From assembly GCF_002999335.1 (NCBI RefSeq), contig NW_020312768.1:1-64000 (forward strand): a DNA stretch of 64,000 bases, in the 5' to 3' direction. This DNA is from Cyclospora cayetanensis (lineage: Eukaryota > Apicomplexa > Conoidasida > Eucoccidiorida > Eimeriidae). Positions 36,844-49,700 of this stretch are shown here, piece by piece (position 1 is the stretch's first letter; the number at the start of each line of letters is the position of its first letter). The notes beneath the pieces are model-generated. The model was not told where the DNA came from, searched no databases, and worked only from the letters and a program-made list of their open reading frames with translations. The position numbers were made by a program, and so were the translations under genes.

Positions 36844-39597
36844 TCAGGATACCCCGTTGGAGAACATAGAGTGATACACATAACAATGAGCTACCGTGCT
36901 TCGGGAGGTACAAGGTGTGAAACTTGCCTCTTTAGCTGAAAAGAAAATACCCTGGTGTTCGCCCATTGGATTTTCCGAGTGTTCAGTAAGTGCCGTTAGT
37001 GTCTCAATCAGGAAATCTGCAGCGCGTGCCATAGCTGACCAAATGAAAGATGGCCGAAATTCCAATAGCAAAGCGATAAAATTGACATAAGGCTGATTCA
37101 GGCTCAAACGAAGGTGGCTAACTACCGCAGGAAAGGCGATGACGGGTGCAGTAATGGGTGTGCTGTTTCTGCACTTACGCATATGAGAACCGCTCTGGGC
37201 AAGCGCGAGAATTTCGGGGTTATAGTAGGAAACCCCTGCAGACTTTGCGAGCAGAGCTGCTGCCTCGTCCTCGTCCAGCCCATCTAGTGCGCTGCTAATT
37301 GTTAATGTTGCTCCAGGGGAAAGGCAGAGCACTAGCAGGCTAATGACACTTCTAGACGCCGCTCGATGAAAGTTGCTGGCACTGCCTCCCCCGTTGCTTC
37401 CATTATTATTTATTTGCTCTTGAAGGGCATCTGCAGCCTCGGGAGTCACCAGCAGCTGATTAAATCCAAGGCACCCTGACTCCTTCATGGCTGACGATTC
37501 CAAGTCCCTTGATAGGGAACGCAGGGAAACTGAGAGCAAATCGATGCAAGCACACCAAGTGAGCTTGAAAAGCAGAGCGCTGCTAATTATTAAAATGTGA
37601 CATATGATGTGTAAGTAGAAGAACAGCTTCAGTAGCAGGTATGCCTTTGAGAAATGTGCCGCATGCAGTACGGGTCGGAATCATGCTTGCCACGTTGTTT
37701 CATCCGGTGGAAAGGAGGCGTAGTGAAAAGCTTAGATAAGACTTGACATTCCTAAAGCATCAGCATGACTAGAAAAAAGCTACGCAATGAGGCAGCAATG
37801 CAATTTTTAAAAGCAATGTTTGCAGAGACAAGCCAGGAGATAATTTGGAGCGAATTACACGTTTGTATACGAAACCGTAGAAGGCTGAATTCCACCATCC
37901 ACAATTCAATGACTTTGTCATCTAAAGTCGGAATTTCTGGGTGCCGCGGAAAACTAGTGCGGTATCGGGGCTGCCCAATTGTACCACTTACAGGTTCATC
38001 AGTAAAAACAAAGATGTGCACATTGAAAGGCAACATCCAAAATAGCAATTCGATGACGTTTTCCTGGGCAATTCACACATCAGAAAACGGAATATTGGCA
38101 GGTCATCAACTTAGTATTGTAGCTGCGGAGTCATGCATACCATACCAAGGGTCCCAGCCAAGCACCTGCCAATAGCCGGACTCTATTCGGAAACCAAGAG
38201 CTCCTCATATTATCCGTAGTGCAAAGTGCAGTTTGCCAGATGGAGTGTCAGAACGCACCACACTCTTGCAGCAAATCCCCAGTATGTCCCCATCTCTTGG
38301 TTTCAACTTCAGACTGCAGCCTGCATATTACCAAGAAGGAGGAACAAAAACACCCTGTGACGCAGAAAACGTGGCTAAGGTTAGACAAGGGCACAGCGGT
38401 ACGAAATGGTAGCATCAGAAAGGGCATTTAGGTCGTGCCGTACACTGCAAACCCTCAACCAAATGAGGGATTCTCGCCAAAGCTTTTGCCAGTCCTTGGA
38501 TCACTCGAGGCTGTAGAAGCCCCTCCTCCTCCTGTGGATGCTGCCATTCTGGCTCGATATTACCTATGTTTTGGCACACCAAGAGCTTGCTTCGGAGAGC
38601 ATCAGGAAAAGGTACTGCAGAAAAAACAACAGCCAATTTCAAGTGCTGGATAAATTCAACAACTTGCTGCACTTGGAACCATTTGATGTGCACACAAACA
38701 CATTCATGAAGCAGTCACAGGCTTGAGAATAAATTGGAGAGTGATTTTTGTTGATGTGTCTGCTTCAAGTTAAGCGGATGCGAACAGTTCTAACTCGTCA
38801 TTTACCCACAGCTTGATAGTCTATACTCATGCTACCAGCAAAATCCAATGAGCCTCTACTTTAATTAGACTACGCATTTGAACTGCTAAATACACACTCT
38901 TTGATCGGCAGAGATAATTTGGAATTAGATGTGGATGTATGCACGCCAAGTGCCTTCGCAAGTCACCGTTGGCTCGCTGTTGTAACAGGCTCAGTAGCAT
39001 AAACATTAGCCCAATGCACACCCCTCATTTGTGTGATAAGGACACGTTACCACATGCGTAAAAATGGCAAAATAGGATCTTCCCTCCGTATTGTCGCTGG
39101 GGGCCCAAATTTGCTATCACAAGCACCAAGGAGTTCTCGCTTATACCCGCAACTCCTTCACCCTTAGCCAGCACATATCCTGCGAGAACAAGCACATGCG
39201 ATTCAGGTTTTGATTCCGATACGCATTATTGATGCACATGACAAAGGATGGGGCTCCCTACAGCTGATGCACACGACAAAGGATGGGGCTCCCTACAGCT
39301 GATGCACACCGAAAAAGTAGCGGGCAGGTGGCAGTTCCAGTTTGCTGCTCTGCTCAGGTTCTGCTAGCGCAGCAGGAGAGGAATAAGGTTCCCCGTTTAT
39401 TTCTTGGGTGTTCTGGAGGAACTCCGCAAAACTGATATGTCCGGTAGCCGTGTTTCTGCCGTCAGTTCTACCACGTTTAACGCTCGCCCCCAGCTTGTAA
39501 TTCGCTGCAATAGCTAAATAAAGCCCAATAGCCAATTCCGAGCAACGAGGTTCACGAGGTAGAGGGAGCATCTTCAATTCTGGCAGCTCGGAACGAC
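36844..39597 (-). CDS. Uncharacterised helical protein, five phased exons
   Basis: Exons on the minus strand with agreeing phases: 39597-39310, 38614-38460, 37970-37871, 37529-37179 and 37121-36844 (stop TGA), about 390 codons. Acceptors are good (CTCTTTCAG, TTTTTTCTGCAG, GCTCTCAG). The donor of the second exon and both borders of the third are the least certain. Content is helix-rich with Leu/Ala blocks (LLLEFRPSFIWSAMARAADF; RVIQGLAKALARIPHL) and one short Asn/Gly/Ser linker. The 5' end is missing; an open frame directly upstream (39795-39600) may supply it. No family is recognised. Single segments recall MIF4G/HEAT proteins such as the cap-binding protein CBP80, but too loosely to name it. 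The plus strand at 38432-38614 is also open and has splice-like ends, so the strand of that exon is not certain. Confidence 0.5.
39231..39309. repeat. 35-base tandem repeat next to a splice donor
   Basis: Two full units (39231-39265 and 39266-39300), each gatgcacaYgacaaaggatg followed by gggctccctacagct, and the first nine bases of a third (39301-39309). On the minus strand, the start of the third unit contains the GTGTGC donor used by the exon 39597-39310, and the other units carry the same or a nearly identical hexamer. Confidence 0.9.
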
Positions 39598-40572
39598 CTG
39601 AAAGAGAATATCGGGCCCCTCCAGGCCCCCCTTTTGCGGTCGCAAATTTCTAAACCAGCTGTAAACTAGTCGAGAGAAAAATTGGAGATACGCATCTTCA
39701 TCATGCAGCAGCAGTCTACGAGTAACAGGCAATATTTTGGGGGTGATACTGAGTAAGAAGGCATTAAAACGACTGCGCATCTCCAATTTCCTCAAGGCTT
39801 TGTGTTATACTGGGAGACATAAGCCATAGTATAGCTAATCAGCACTAAATGCGTGATGCACTCCATACAAAAGTATTTCTATAGAACTTAAGGGAACAAG
39901 GAGAAATTGAGGTGCGCTTGAAGCCACTTTAGTGGTCATTCCATTGGGGCCCCAGGAGTCGGCAGCGAGATACATGTGGCAGTAGAGGCAATGTATCGCC
40001 GAATCTCTTAGCCTACTTGATTTTTATGTTAAATGCCTGTATTTGTCTATCATAAGACAGCTTATTTGCTGGCGCGTTGCGAGCCACAGAGAAACCCCGA
40101 TCTTCTGATTGGCTCGTGGCGGTCTTCGAGTAATAATGCGGAAAACCTAGGGAAAATGGAGATTCAAGGATATTCTCAACCTTTTCCCTTTCCTCGTATG
40201 ACATTCAGATAGCTTGGTCCCCTAATTCTGCAAACGGCTCCTAAAGTACCAATTTTGGGCAGTATCCGTGTCCTTACTAGTATTCCTACACTCCATGTCG
40301 AATCTCAAGGGCAGGCAGACGCGTATTCCCAAGCTTTCCGGCCAAATTTTAAAAATAACTGTTTGTTGTTCCTTAAAGGCTACGCATTTATGCCTTTAGG
40401 AAGCGGGCCACGCATGTGATGCACGTAAGTCCTGTAGCTTTAGCTGTCACGGTGGAGCTAAATTGACTTCACTTCGGGCGCTTTCTCTTTGAACTGATTG
40501 CATTTGGCTAAAAATTAGTAGATTACTGACTAATAGGCTGTTCTGTTCTTGGAACCTGTTTGTTGCAGCTCA

Positions 40573-40720
40573 ACACAAGGAGACGCAATCTTGTGTGCGT
40601 GCGCGCTAAACGATATTTGCCACTAGCTGTGTACTATCAGAGTGCCTGAAAGATGCAGCAATAAGCACCCTATCTCTCAATCTTATCTTATTTCTAAATT
40701 CTGAGAAGGGCGCTGCCAGG
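40573..40720. repeat. Dispersed repeat family A, copy 3
   Basis: acaaggagacgcaatcttgt then gtgcgtgcgcgct matches 10201-10232. Further on, tgcagcaataagcaccctat matches 10285-10300 and 32655 onward. Confidence 0.45.
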
Positions 40721-42904
40721 GGAAGGCGGGGCCTTGTGGGAAACAATGGAACGTGTCGTGGTTAAATTTGTATTGCTCCCGAGCTTGAGTGTCTCCACAA
40801 CGAGACCTTAGAAGAGGCGCAAATCTTCTCCAGGGTTGAAGCACATCAATTTTTCACGGAAGAACCCTCTTTACCTGTCTGAGAAGTTGCTATGTTCACC
40901 AAGAACTTGGTAGTCAAAATGCTCGTGGGGTGCCGCAAGTGCGCCGTAGCTGACCTTTCTCCCCATAGACCACATGATCATGGGTTGAGAGGTAGGCGAG
41001 TGATAGGCGTTTGGAGTGAGCACCTGAGAATCATACTAAGATACATCCTCAGCGCAGCTGGGGCCTATCTATGGAGACTGCATTAGTTGGGTGATACCTG
41101 GGAGCAGCTCATTGTTTGATACACTAGCTCTCTCGCATAAGATAAAGCCATTGAAGAAGTGGAGAGCCTGGTTTCCAAAGGTCGGTTTTATCTCGTTTTT
41201 GCAAATCGATTGCTAATTTACCAATTCGACCTGAACTTAGCCATGGTCCTATAATCTCCATTCTCCAAGTAATGGGAGCGAACCGGGGGATACAGCGCAA
41301 GCCAGCTAACTCGCTAAGGGACTGCCATGTAGCAGCCATACTAGAATACTTTGACCTTCCCCAAAGTACTTACGGAGTATAAATCCATGTAGACCTACGA
41401 TGTGTGTGAGAAGTCCGCCCAACACTTGGTATTGGGCAGGGTTATGGGCCCTAGGGATGACCAAAGGGCCCTACGACACTCGATTGCGCTTTTACCAAGT
41501 GCCCCGCCTGTACTTTACCTAGCTGCTTTGGTATCGTACTGCCTGCAGCTACATAACTGGGCCTTTAAAGGCTAACTTCTCATGGCAGGGTCTTACTGAT
41601 CAATTCCGGTGCTCACGATGGGGTCAAGAGGATCTTTAGTGCTGGCTGTGTGCTGGCATTCTAAGAATAGAAACGAAGATGGCCAACATGCTCAACCTTC
41701 CTATAAATTTCCTGGAACTCCGTATGCAAAAGCAGCTTATGCTTTACCTAGTTTTAAAGTCATTGCAAATGCCACACACGACCATGGGACTAATCTCAGT
41801 TCCACGCCTTCACGACCAACTAAGCTGGCTTTTGGACGCACATAAGTCACGTCTCAGCGCCCATAACATAAAACTCGTTACTATGTGCAACCCAATGATC
41901 ATAGGGAACAACCAGCCACATACAAAACCCTCGAAGACTGCTGGGTCATCGATAAATGTTTTGCAAGGACTGTTGCGTCCCAGCAAAATACTGGCTTTGA
42001 ATCTGCAGCATTCCCATTCTCATACTAGTCGCCAATATCACTACAGTTAAACGGACGAAATTCAAAAAGCAAATGATTTTTTTGCTGCTCTTTTCAACTT
42101 TCCATGTTCAAACCAGCGTACTTGAAAGCTATGGGAATAAAGTGTAAATATTAGGAAGTCTGGAAATGCAACTGTCTTCACAATTATTCCAGTAGCCCCA
42201 AAATTTTGTATTAGCCTACGATATTTCCGATCAGACATCTGTAATAATCTGCTCTAGGGGCGGGGGCTTAGACTGTGGGGGGCAACCTAATTCTCGGGGT
42301 GGTTGACATTAATCTCAGCCCTTAGTTGTGAGGAAGAAAGCTGAAAGAGCATATACAATTTTAGTGCGCTTCTTTCCGCACTGCTGAAGCGCTTGTGCAG
42401 TAGTTTTCCCTGGGCGACTACCTGTGGGTGCCAAGGACTGCAAAGTGCCCGATTATTCAGGACTGCTTCCACACTATCTTACGTTACTCAACACAAAGGG
42501 AATACTCTGACTAAAAGCCTAGCATTAATAAAAACGTAGTAACACGTTACTGTGTCAACGGGGTGTCTGCGGTTCTGCTGCCGATGTAGTTGCCTCTTTA
42601 GGTAATACCGTTTTATTGGTGCCGTCTACCAGCTCGATGACGGCGTCACGGTCTCGGACAGCCTGAACACACTGTAATATAATCGAGAGCCACTTATGCA
42701 AACCGTGTCTTAGGAATCTGCGATAATTGCAGGAGAGCCTCTGCCGTAAAGCTAGGGCACGAGTCCACGCAGCGCTTAGGGTAGCTGCGTATATGTGGCC
42801 AGCTAAAATAGCGCGCCAACATGTCCAATGTGTCTGTAGCTGGACAAATGTCTCAACTGTGGATGAGCATGCATTGGATACATGGCGTGCGGCCTACAGA
42901 CGCA

Positions 42905-42942
42905 CTGTATCAGGCGTAGATGTACCGCAACGCCTGATACAG
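42905..42942. repeat. 13-base inverted repeat
   Basis: ctgtatcaggcgt (42905-42917) and its exact reverse complement acgcctgatacag (42930-42942) with a 12-base spacer. It lies in non-coding DNA. Confidence 0.9.
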
Positions 42943-44902
42943 CACAATGAAGGGACTTTCCACCAGCTAGCGTCTAGGCCAGTTCTCCTTCGCCTTCTCT
43001 AAAAAATTTTATTCCTCAGTTGGATTTGCATGCGTCCGTACTGTTGCAAAGTCGGTGCATTTCTGGAGCACCCTCAGTTATCACGGTTTACCCATGCAGA
43101 TTAACATAATGATGGAGTGGCGTGCTTTCTGTGTGAACCTAGCACAGTGACTCATTTTCTTCTGCGGCACTATTAGAGTGAGATGCAGCCCACCTTTTCG
43201 GCTGCATTTCATGAGTCTTGCTGCTGACGAGCTGGCTCCGGCTTACAGTCGAAAACACAGGAAAGTGAGTCAACTATGCTAGTCTTCTATTCCCTCCCAA
43301 TCGCTGGTACCAAAAGCACCTCCATCCGCACAACTTACTCCCCGTCTTTGCTTTATATATTGAATATGACTCATGATCTATTTGCTGCGGATGCGCCGCC
43401 TTTATTCTGGAAGCTTTCGAGCGGTTTCAGTACCGGGATCACCACTTTCTCCACCCGTTTCGCTGTGCATCCGCTGCGCTTCATCAGCCATCCGTTGGTG
43501 TACTTCGGCTGTAGCTTGGTGGCCCTGTTCCCCCGCGTTGGTCTTCATGCTGTGTGATCAGTGATAGTCTGCTGGACGTGTAGCCTTCGTAGGGTCGGGG
43601 GTGCTACTCACCTTTATGGGTGACGCGTACTGTGCCTTAATTGAAGAACCGGTGCAGAGCTTTACGCCATAGCCAATCTTTATCAAGGACCTCATGTTTT
43701 TGCTGCACGCATGCTATGGGAAAGTTATGATGTATCTGCAAGAATCTATCTGAAGGCAGCACCACATGCAGCAGATATCACCGCTAAATCGTTCCCAGGC
43801 GCATTGCTTACGTGTAAAATCAATATCGGATTAAAAACTACCAGCTTCACGATTCGAGGTGGATTTAGCAAAGATGGGCACGCGCTCATACCTACCAGAG
43901 CATCTACTGCATTGCTTTGTAAATGCACCCTTAGGACTTACACGGGATATGCGGCAGCCACAGCCGCATATAGCCATCATGAATGACCTTTCTCAACGCG
44001 TGTGGGATGCAACCCCACCGTAGGCGGGTAAGGCATTTGGTTTGGCTTTAAAAACTTTCCATTTGAGCGCTTGCCAAGATTTTTCGTTCTAGAACCCTAT
44101 CTGCCAGTACTTGATCCAGAGTTACTACAACACGCAGTGACCGAGCAGAGCCACAACTCTATTCGCTTGTTCAAACTGACTGGAGCGAATCATCTACCGT
44201 CCTAGAGGTTAAGAACGAAGCGTTTGGTGCTAAAAGGACAGTAAATACTTTACCTTCTGTATGCTCGATGCTGCTTGGGCCATCAGCCGATTTATGTGTA
44301 CTTGAGTTGGAGCGACCTTCGCCAGCTGCGTCCTTGCGACAACCCGGTGCTAGTTTCCCTCAGCAATACTCTCCCCAGGGACGTGTTCAAATGGCCATCT
44401 TCATTGATGTCTGCTGTTTCTGACTGATTTATTATCGGGGTAACGCATATCAGGTGTCCAATAAAATACGTATGCCTAGGAGCTCACTAACCTGCACATC
44501 TCGGCCTAGACTGACAGCCCGAAGCCCTGTACACCCTACATTTCCCCAAGTGCCAAAGGTGAGTTTGAGTGCTACGTTTACCCCTTTCTTGTGGAATAGG
44601 TTCCTCTTGGGCCAAGCCTTAAGCCCTTGCATTTGCTGCAGAGACCCTTCCAGCTTTTAGTGCTTGGATCGCTGGGGAAGTCTTTTGCAATGTGTTCATC
44701 ACATTATCCTATAAAGTGCAATGGCCTGTTCCGCCTTTACAAGATGCCCCTCTTCTGTTTTCTAGCTAGGGTATTTTGCTCTTTAAGCCAAATTCGTGCC
44801 TCCCAAGTGTTCAGTTTCACCATTGACGTTTGTCTCGAGTAAGAATCCAACAGTGCTGCACCACTCCCGCCCAGTGTTCTACTTGATGACGGAAGCATCC
44901 AC

Positions 44903-45490
44903 TCATAAAACCACTTCGAGTACCCGACACATGGTCATTGCTCGCCATTTCGTCAATGGTGTTCCCGTATTTTCACCCAGCGACTGAATTTTGGCACCAA
45001 TGACTTCCTCACAATTTGCGCTACCACATTGGCTAAGCGTTCTGTCACACCACTCTATACCCTTCGTATTCGACTCGCTGCAACAAGCCCGAATCATTGC
45101 ATAGTAAAAGAGCGAAAGTAAGTTTGTGTTGGTGGCATCAGAAGATGCACCTGGTTCTATATCACTGCAATGTACGAGCCACAGCCTCTCAGCAACGCTG
45201 GCACATTCACCACAAAGCCTCCTCCTGGTCCCATACGCCATCAAACTTATTATTGATCCGTTTGCATTAGCCAGTATCTGAGGTACTTCCCTCTTAAACA
45301 AGGTGATAGCTGGCGTACAAGTAACCCCTTCTGTTGTCTGTACAAACGCCTCACTGCTGCCTCGCTTGGATCGAGATCCATCATGGCATAGAACTTTTGC
45401 CGCCGGAGAGAAGCTTTCGTTGCACTTCGTACGCGAAGCAAGCTCCCATCTAATCCCCAGCACAGCTTTGCGCCGGGGGGAAATGGGCAA
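44903..45490 (-). CDS. Uncharacterised open frame, 195 codons
   Basis: This is the longest open frame in this part of the repeat-poor block and its composition is protein-like. It has no in-frame ATG at its 5' end, so if real it is an internal or partial exon. Two internal segments faintly resemble kinesin motor blocks: FKREVPQILANANGSIISLM near the P-loop position, and WRAMTMCRVLEVVL where kinesins have YRDSKLTRLL. The nucleotide-binding GQTGSGKT is replaced by GTRRRLCG, and the roughly 100 residues that should separate P-loop and switch II are absent. It is therefore either a degenerate relic or a chance likeness. It could be an exon of the gene at 36844-39597, 5 kb downstream. Confidence 0.3.
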   Translation of the reverse strand: MPISPRRKAVLGIRWELASRTKCNESFSPAAKVLCHDGSRSKRGSSEAFVQTTEGVTCTPAITLFKREVPQILANANGSIISLMAYGTRRRLCGECASVAERLWLVHCSDIEPGASSDATNTNLLSLFYYAMIRACCSESNTKGIEWCDRTLSQCGSANCEEVIGAKIQSLGENTGTPLTKWRAMTMCRVLEVVL

Positions 45491-46757
45491 GTTTGAGGCC
45501 CAGACGCGCCGTGTTTGGCAGCACCAGTGGCGGTTTTATGCCGTATCGTCTGTTCTCCGACCAAAGTGCCTAGGCGCCACACTGCTGACTGTGTCGGTAC
45601 ACCATCAGGAATTAGACTGACACGCTTTATGAGCACTGGTTTCGAAACGTGATGCAGCGCTCCCCGTCTTGATAGAGCGGAGGCTTCCACCAATGAAGGG
45701 ATCTTAGCCTAGACTTCTCATACATTTTTATGCAATTGTATATTCTTGTGTTCTCTTGAATGGCGGCTTTAAAAGGCAGCTCTTTGGCCAAGGGGAACCC
45801 TAATTACCTCTTGTTTAATCGTTCCGCTCCAGCAGATCCTCTACTCATGGGCTACTGCGCTTTCTTGCCCTAATACCCTTGCCGTCCACCAGACTGGTAA
45901 TGCCTATGAATAGACAATCTACATTATAGGGTTTTATCTAGGGCTATGAAAAAATAAATATGCTCGCACAGCTCTTGAATGCAATTTTAGTATGGAAGCA
46001 TTGTGATAGAGTAGCTTCCTGCGGAATTTGAAATAAAGTTCAGGCTTTTCTGCCAGAAGAGCAAGTGACCGGAGAGTAGACTAATTTTAATATTTCCAAC
46101 GGCGCATTGCCTCCTGCTTTCCTATTTGCGTTGTCCGGCTTAACAGCACGTCTCCTGTCCCTCAGACGGACGCTGACACCTCTCGATGCCGCTGGATGCA
46201 ATGCCAACATTGTCAGCTCTCTGCTGTTTTTATTCTTAGGGGAGAGTGTCAGGTAGTGTCTTTGCAAGGCATTTCTAGGGTATCAGATGCGAACATCCAA
46301 TGCGAAATACTGCATGAGCCCAAAAGCTTCTGTGCCCGCACTTCGAAGATGCCACAGTGCTGTGTTGAATAGGCAAGTGACACACGTTTTTCTCTTCATC
46401 GGGAGCTAAGACACTGGCACTAGCTTGTTCTACAACAATGTGGCAGCAGCTAGGAGATAGGAAGGGCCAATGTCGGAAAATGGAATGGGGTACCGAAATG
46501 TTATCGGACATGAAGAAATGTCTGTCATGTCCTTTGTGAGGAACATGACAGAAACGGATGGATGCGCTGAGGTGACACAGTGGTAGATTGAACGGACTCC
46601 ATATTGGCGTGTTGCGGTTCGGTATAGACCTGCTACAGTCATTCGCCAACCAACCTCAAAGCATTAGCGTCCGTCGACTGACTACCTGCAGTTCCGATAA
46701 GCGCGTCTGCTTGATGTATTTTAGGCTCATGAACTTGCCCTAGCAATCCAGACCCCC
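45491..46757. other. Stretch without a supported gene
   Basis: A second minus frame (45250-45693) overlaps the preceding ORF in another phase and is less protein-like. The open frame at 46275-46649 is Cys/His/Ser-rich without splice support. The boundary from repeat-poor to repeat-rich DNA lies just beyond this stretch, near 46.8-47.0 kb. Confidence 0.4.
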
Positions 46758-49700
46758 CTAAATCTTCCTCGATGTATGCCCTTCATCAGCAGCAAATGGC
46801 CGCCTCCATGCTTGTTCCAGGGAAGCGCACTCAGAGCCACCAGCACCACCAGCGCATACAAGGTCTCCCTGAAAACACGTTCGATTAAAGAGGAAAGGCA
46901 CTACGATTTGCATTATATGTATAAATGCACGAGAGTGCCAGTCATCACCAAAGCATCGCCTCCAAGACCATCGACTCAAAACTTACTGCGGTGAGGAGGG
47001 CGTTCTCTAGGCGTGGCAGGAGCAAGGGCCGCTGGACAGCTACTGCTGCTTGCAGCTGCAACGAGCGCAACACAGCACAAGTCACAACAATGCATGCAGC
47101 AACGCAACACTCAACAAAGACTCCATGCCATGATGCATCCAGGGCAAGCAGCTACTGTGGCAGAGATTTGCAGGGCAAAAAGAAGACAGTGCACGCGCTT
47201 AAATCAGACAGACAGGCATAGGAAACTTGCACACAGCAGCTCAGCAGCAACGTGAAGACCAACTCGTGTTATCTTTTGCACAGATGAATGCCTTCAACTG
47301 AAACGTAGGATACCTGAGCGAGTGTGGCCGCCTGCAGCTTAATTTCCCGTGATACTTCGCAGCGCGTCATTGTATCCGTTTCCTTGCTGTCAACCGTCGA
47401 TGTGACTGCTGCTACTTGCGTCTCTACCAGAGCCACTGCTGCTTCCAGCCGGCCGTGCAACAGGAGGTCGGGCAATCGCGAAAGACTCCCTGACTCCTCG
47501 TTCAGCTTTTCCTGTAAGAACGTCAGCTGCAGTTCACAACAACGGAGCATGGAGCCACCCAGACAGCTTTGACAAGGCACATTCTCCACGCGTCAGGAGG
47601 CAAAAAAGAGTTTATCAGTTCCTTAGAACGAGAAAACGCATAGGCCTGGGTGGCAGGGTGCCCTTCCAGCATGTAGCACAGGCACATGCGAAACAGGCAG
47701 AGTGGCTTTTGAGAATTGCAAGGCGCGTTTGTTTTGCACTTCCAGAAAGGTCAGCAGACGGACGCACAACGCGGGGGGGAATGCACTGCGGGCCTAGCAT
47801 AAAGGCGAGAGACTGCAGCTGTTGCTGCAGTGTGGCAAAGAGGCGCTGAGAGTTCGCGACTTCTCCCGCTGCAGCGGCGGTTGCTGCAGCTGATGATGCA
47901 GAGCCATTCTCAGCAGGGGATGCATCATGCTTGCGACGCTGCGAGAGGTGCTTCAGACGCTTCCAGTGGCTGTCCAACTGCTCGAGCAGCTGATTCCATC
48001 GATTCTCCTCTGCTTGATGCGCCTGGTACTGCCCATGCGGCTGCTGAAGATCTTCTCCCTTCTGCAGCAGTAAGGCAGTGAAAATCCGCTTAATCGGGAG
48101 AGTGCATGAGGCGTCTACCGAGTGATGCAGGTCGTTCAAAACACATACCCGTACAAATACGGCTCAAACGCAGCACAAGTCGGAAAAATCCAACACGCGG
48201 GATGCCCCCAGCTGCTCAGCTCTGTGCATGACCCCTCTCTGCACGAAAGTAGCCGGCTCAAATGACTGCGAAACACGCTGACAAGATGCGGAGATGAGAG
48301 ACAGAGAGAGAGAAGTCGAGCATACCTGCATAGCGGCCCTTATGGCGCAATAGACGAAGGCATGAAACGCGCCAAGAAGACTCAGCGAACAAATGTTGCA
48401 CAAGCGCACTGCAGCAGCGAGCTCCCCCCAGAAGGCCTGCTCGAAACAAAGCCACATCGCCAGCAGAGAGCTTAGAGGCACCAAATGAAGCACGTTTCAA
48501 CGCAGGCAGCTCCACGGAGGACGGCGGCGGCGTGATGTGCAGGCAATCTGCCACCTCCTTCGCGACCAGCCTTCGTAAACAGTGACGCAGGACGGCATGG
48601 AGGAGAGGGAGAACGGGAAGGGTGGCATGTGCAGCCGGCGCAACTCACAAGGCGAGCTGCAGTCTCTGCGGGGGGTAACAGCGGTGAGAAGGCTGCTCCA
48701 TCCAGAGAGGCGAGGATGCCTTGTGCCCTGTAATTACAGTTGCGAAAGAAAAAAACAGCAGTGCGAGTAGATTGACTCCTTTAGGAGCTGCAGCAGGCAA
48801 GGGCGGTGCAGAAAACATGAGGCTTTCACGCTGTGCATGTCTGTCCAACTGAAGTTTTGCAGCCTTCACGCACCGCGCCAACGCTGCAATCCGCTTCGCA
48901 GTGACAGCGGAGACGGTGCAGCTTTGCTGCACGCGCTGATCCTCCACCAAGGGGAGAACGATACTTTCCTCTCCCCCTTCGCTGCAGTCGTTGGCGTCAG
49001 AGCTCTGCATGCAGCAGCAGCAAAGGCAAGCAGCCAGCGGCCCTCCAGTGCAGGCGGAGTGCCGGAGCTTGTAGGTGCACGGACCGAAGAAGTATCAAGG
49101 CGAAAACGAAATTCGGATTGGAGTGCCACGCAACACATACAGTCGAGACGGATATCCTCTCCAGCGTCTCCTGAGGGCCACTTAGAGCTTCTTGCTCCTT
49201 TTCATCCACGTCCAGTGACTGCATGCGATCCACCTGGCTCTGCCGCTCTAGTCGGTGCTTCTGAGGGGGGAAGGCAGCAAGCAGGTGTTGATTCGACGCG
49301 GCTAGACAGCGCGCGGAATTAGCGCTCCCCCGATTTTCCTCTAGCCGCGGCTGTGTCGTTGGCGAGGACAGGGGAGTGACAGGCTGACAGACGTGTGCGC
49401 GAAGCAGCAGAACCTGAGGCAAGCGCACAGCTCCGCCAGAGTCAAGCGGCAAGAGCAGCAGCGGAAGCATGGGGGGCACAGTGAGCACACACCCTGGCAC
49501 TTGTTGCAACAACTCTGCGCAGCGTTCGCTCAAAGTTGCAACACGAGAAAGGGCGAGACAGAGCTGCATCTGCTGCCCTTCTGCCTGTTTCTGCTCTTCG
49601 CCTTCCTGCTGCTGCTCTGGCACTGGGGGAAGATCTGGCAGTAGAGTTGCTGCTGCTGCATTTAGCGCCTTGTGCTTTTGCTGGACTGTGGCGTTTTCAG

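Larger units (their letters stand above)
39598..44902. other. Long stretch without a firmly supported gene
   Basis: About 5.3 kb, repeat-poor. A minus frame at 39795-39600 may be an upstream exon of the preceding gene. A family A repeat copy is at 40573-40720 and a 13-base inverted repeat at 42905-42942. A short minus-strand frame near 43549-43400 is hydrophilic (MKTNAGEQGHQATAEVHQR) and has an acceptor-like CACACAG before it. A plus-strand block 44453-44560 has both an acceptor (ATATCAG) and a GTGAGT donor with an open frame. Neither joins to anything else I can support. Confidence 0.4.

Noticed and set aside
38432..38614. Plus-strand exon as a late exon of the EMC8/9 gene
   Set aside because: It is open with splice-like ends and phase 0, but the EMC8/9 frame is already completed by exons at 35443-36151 that match the family C-terminus. 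The minus-strand reading has the better acceptor.
36844..48114. A single cap-binding protein CBP80 gene spanning both minus-strand models
   Set aside because: Several short segments resemble CBP80 helices in the right order, but each match is weak. The LSALPW frame breaks the phase chain, and the C-terminal third of CBP80 is not found.
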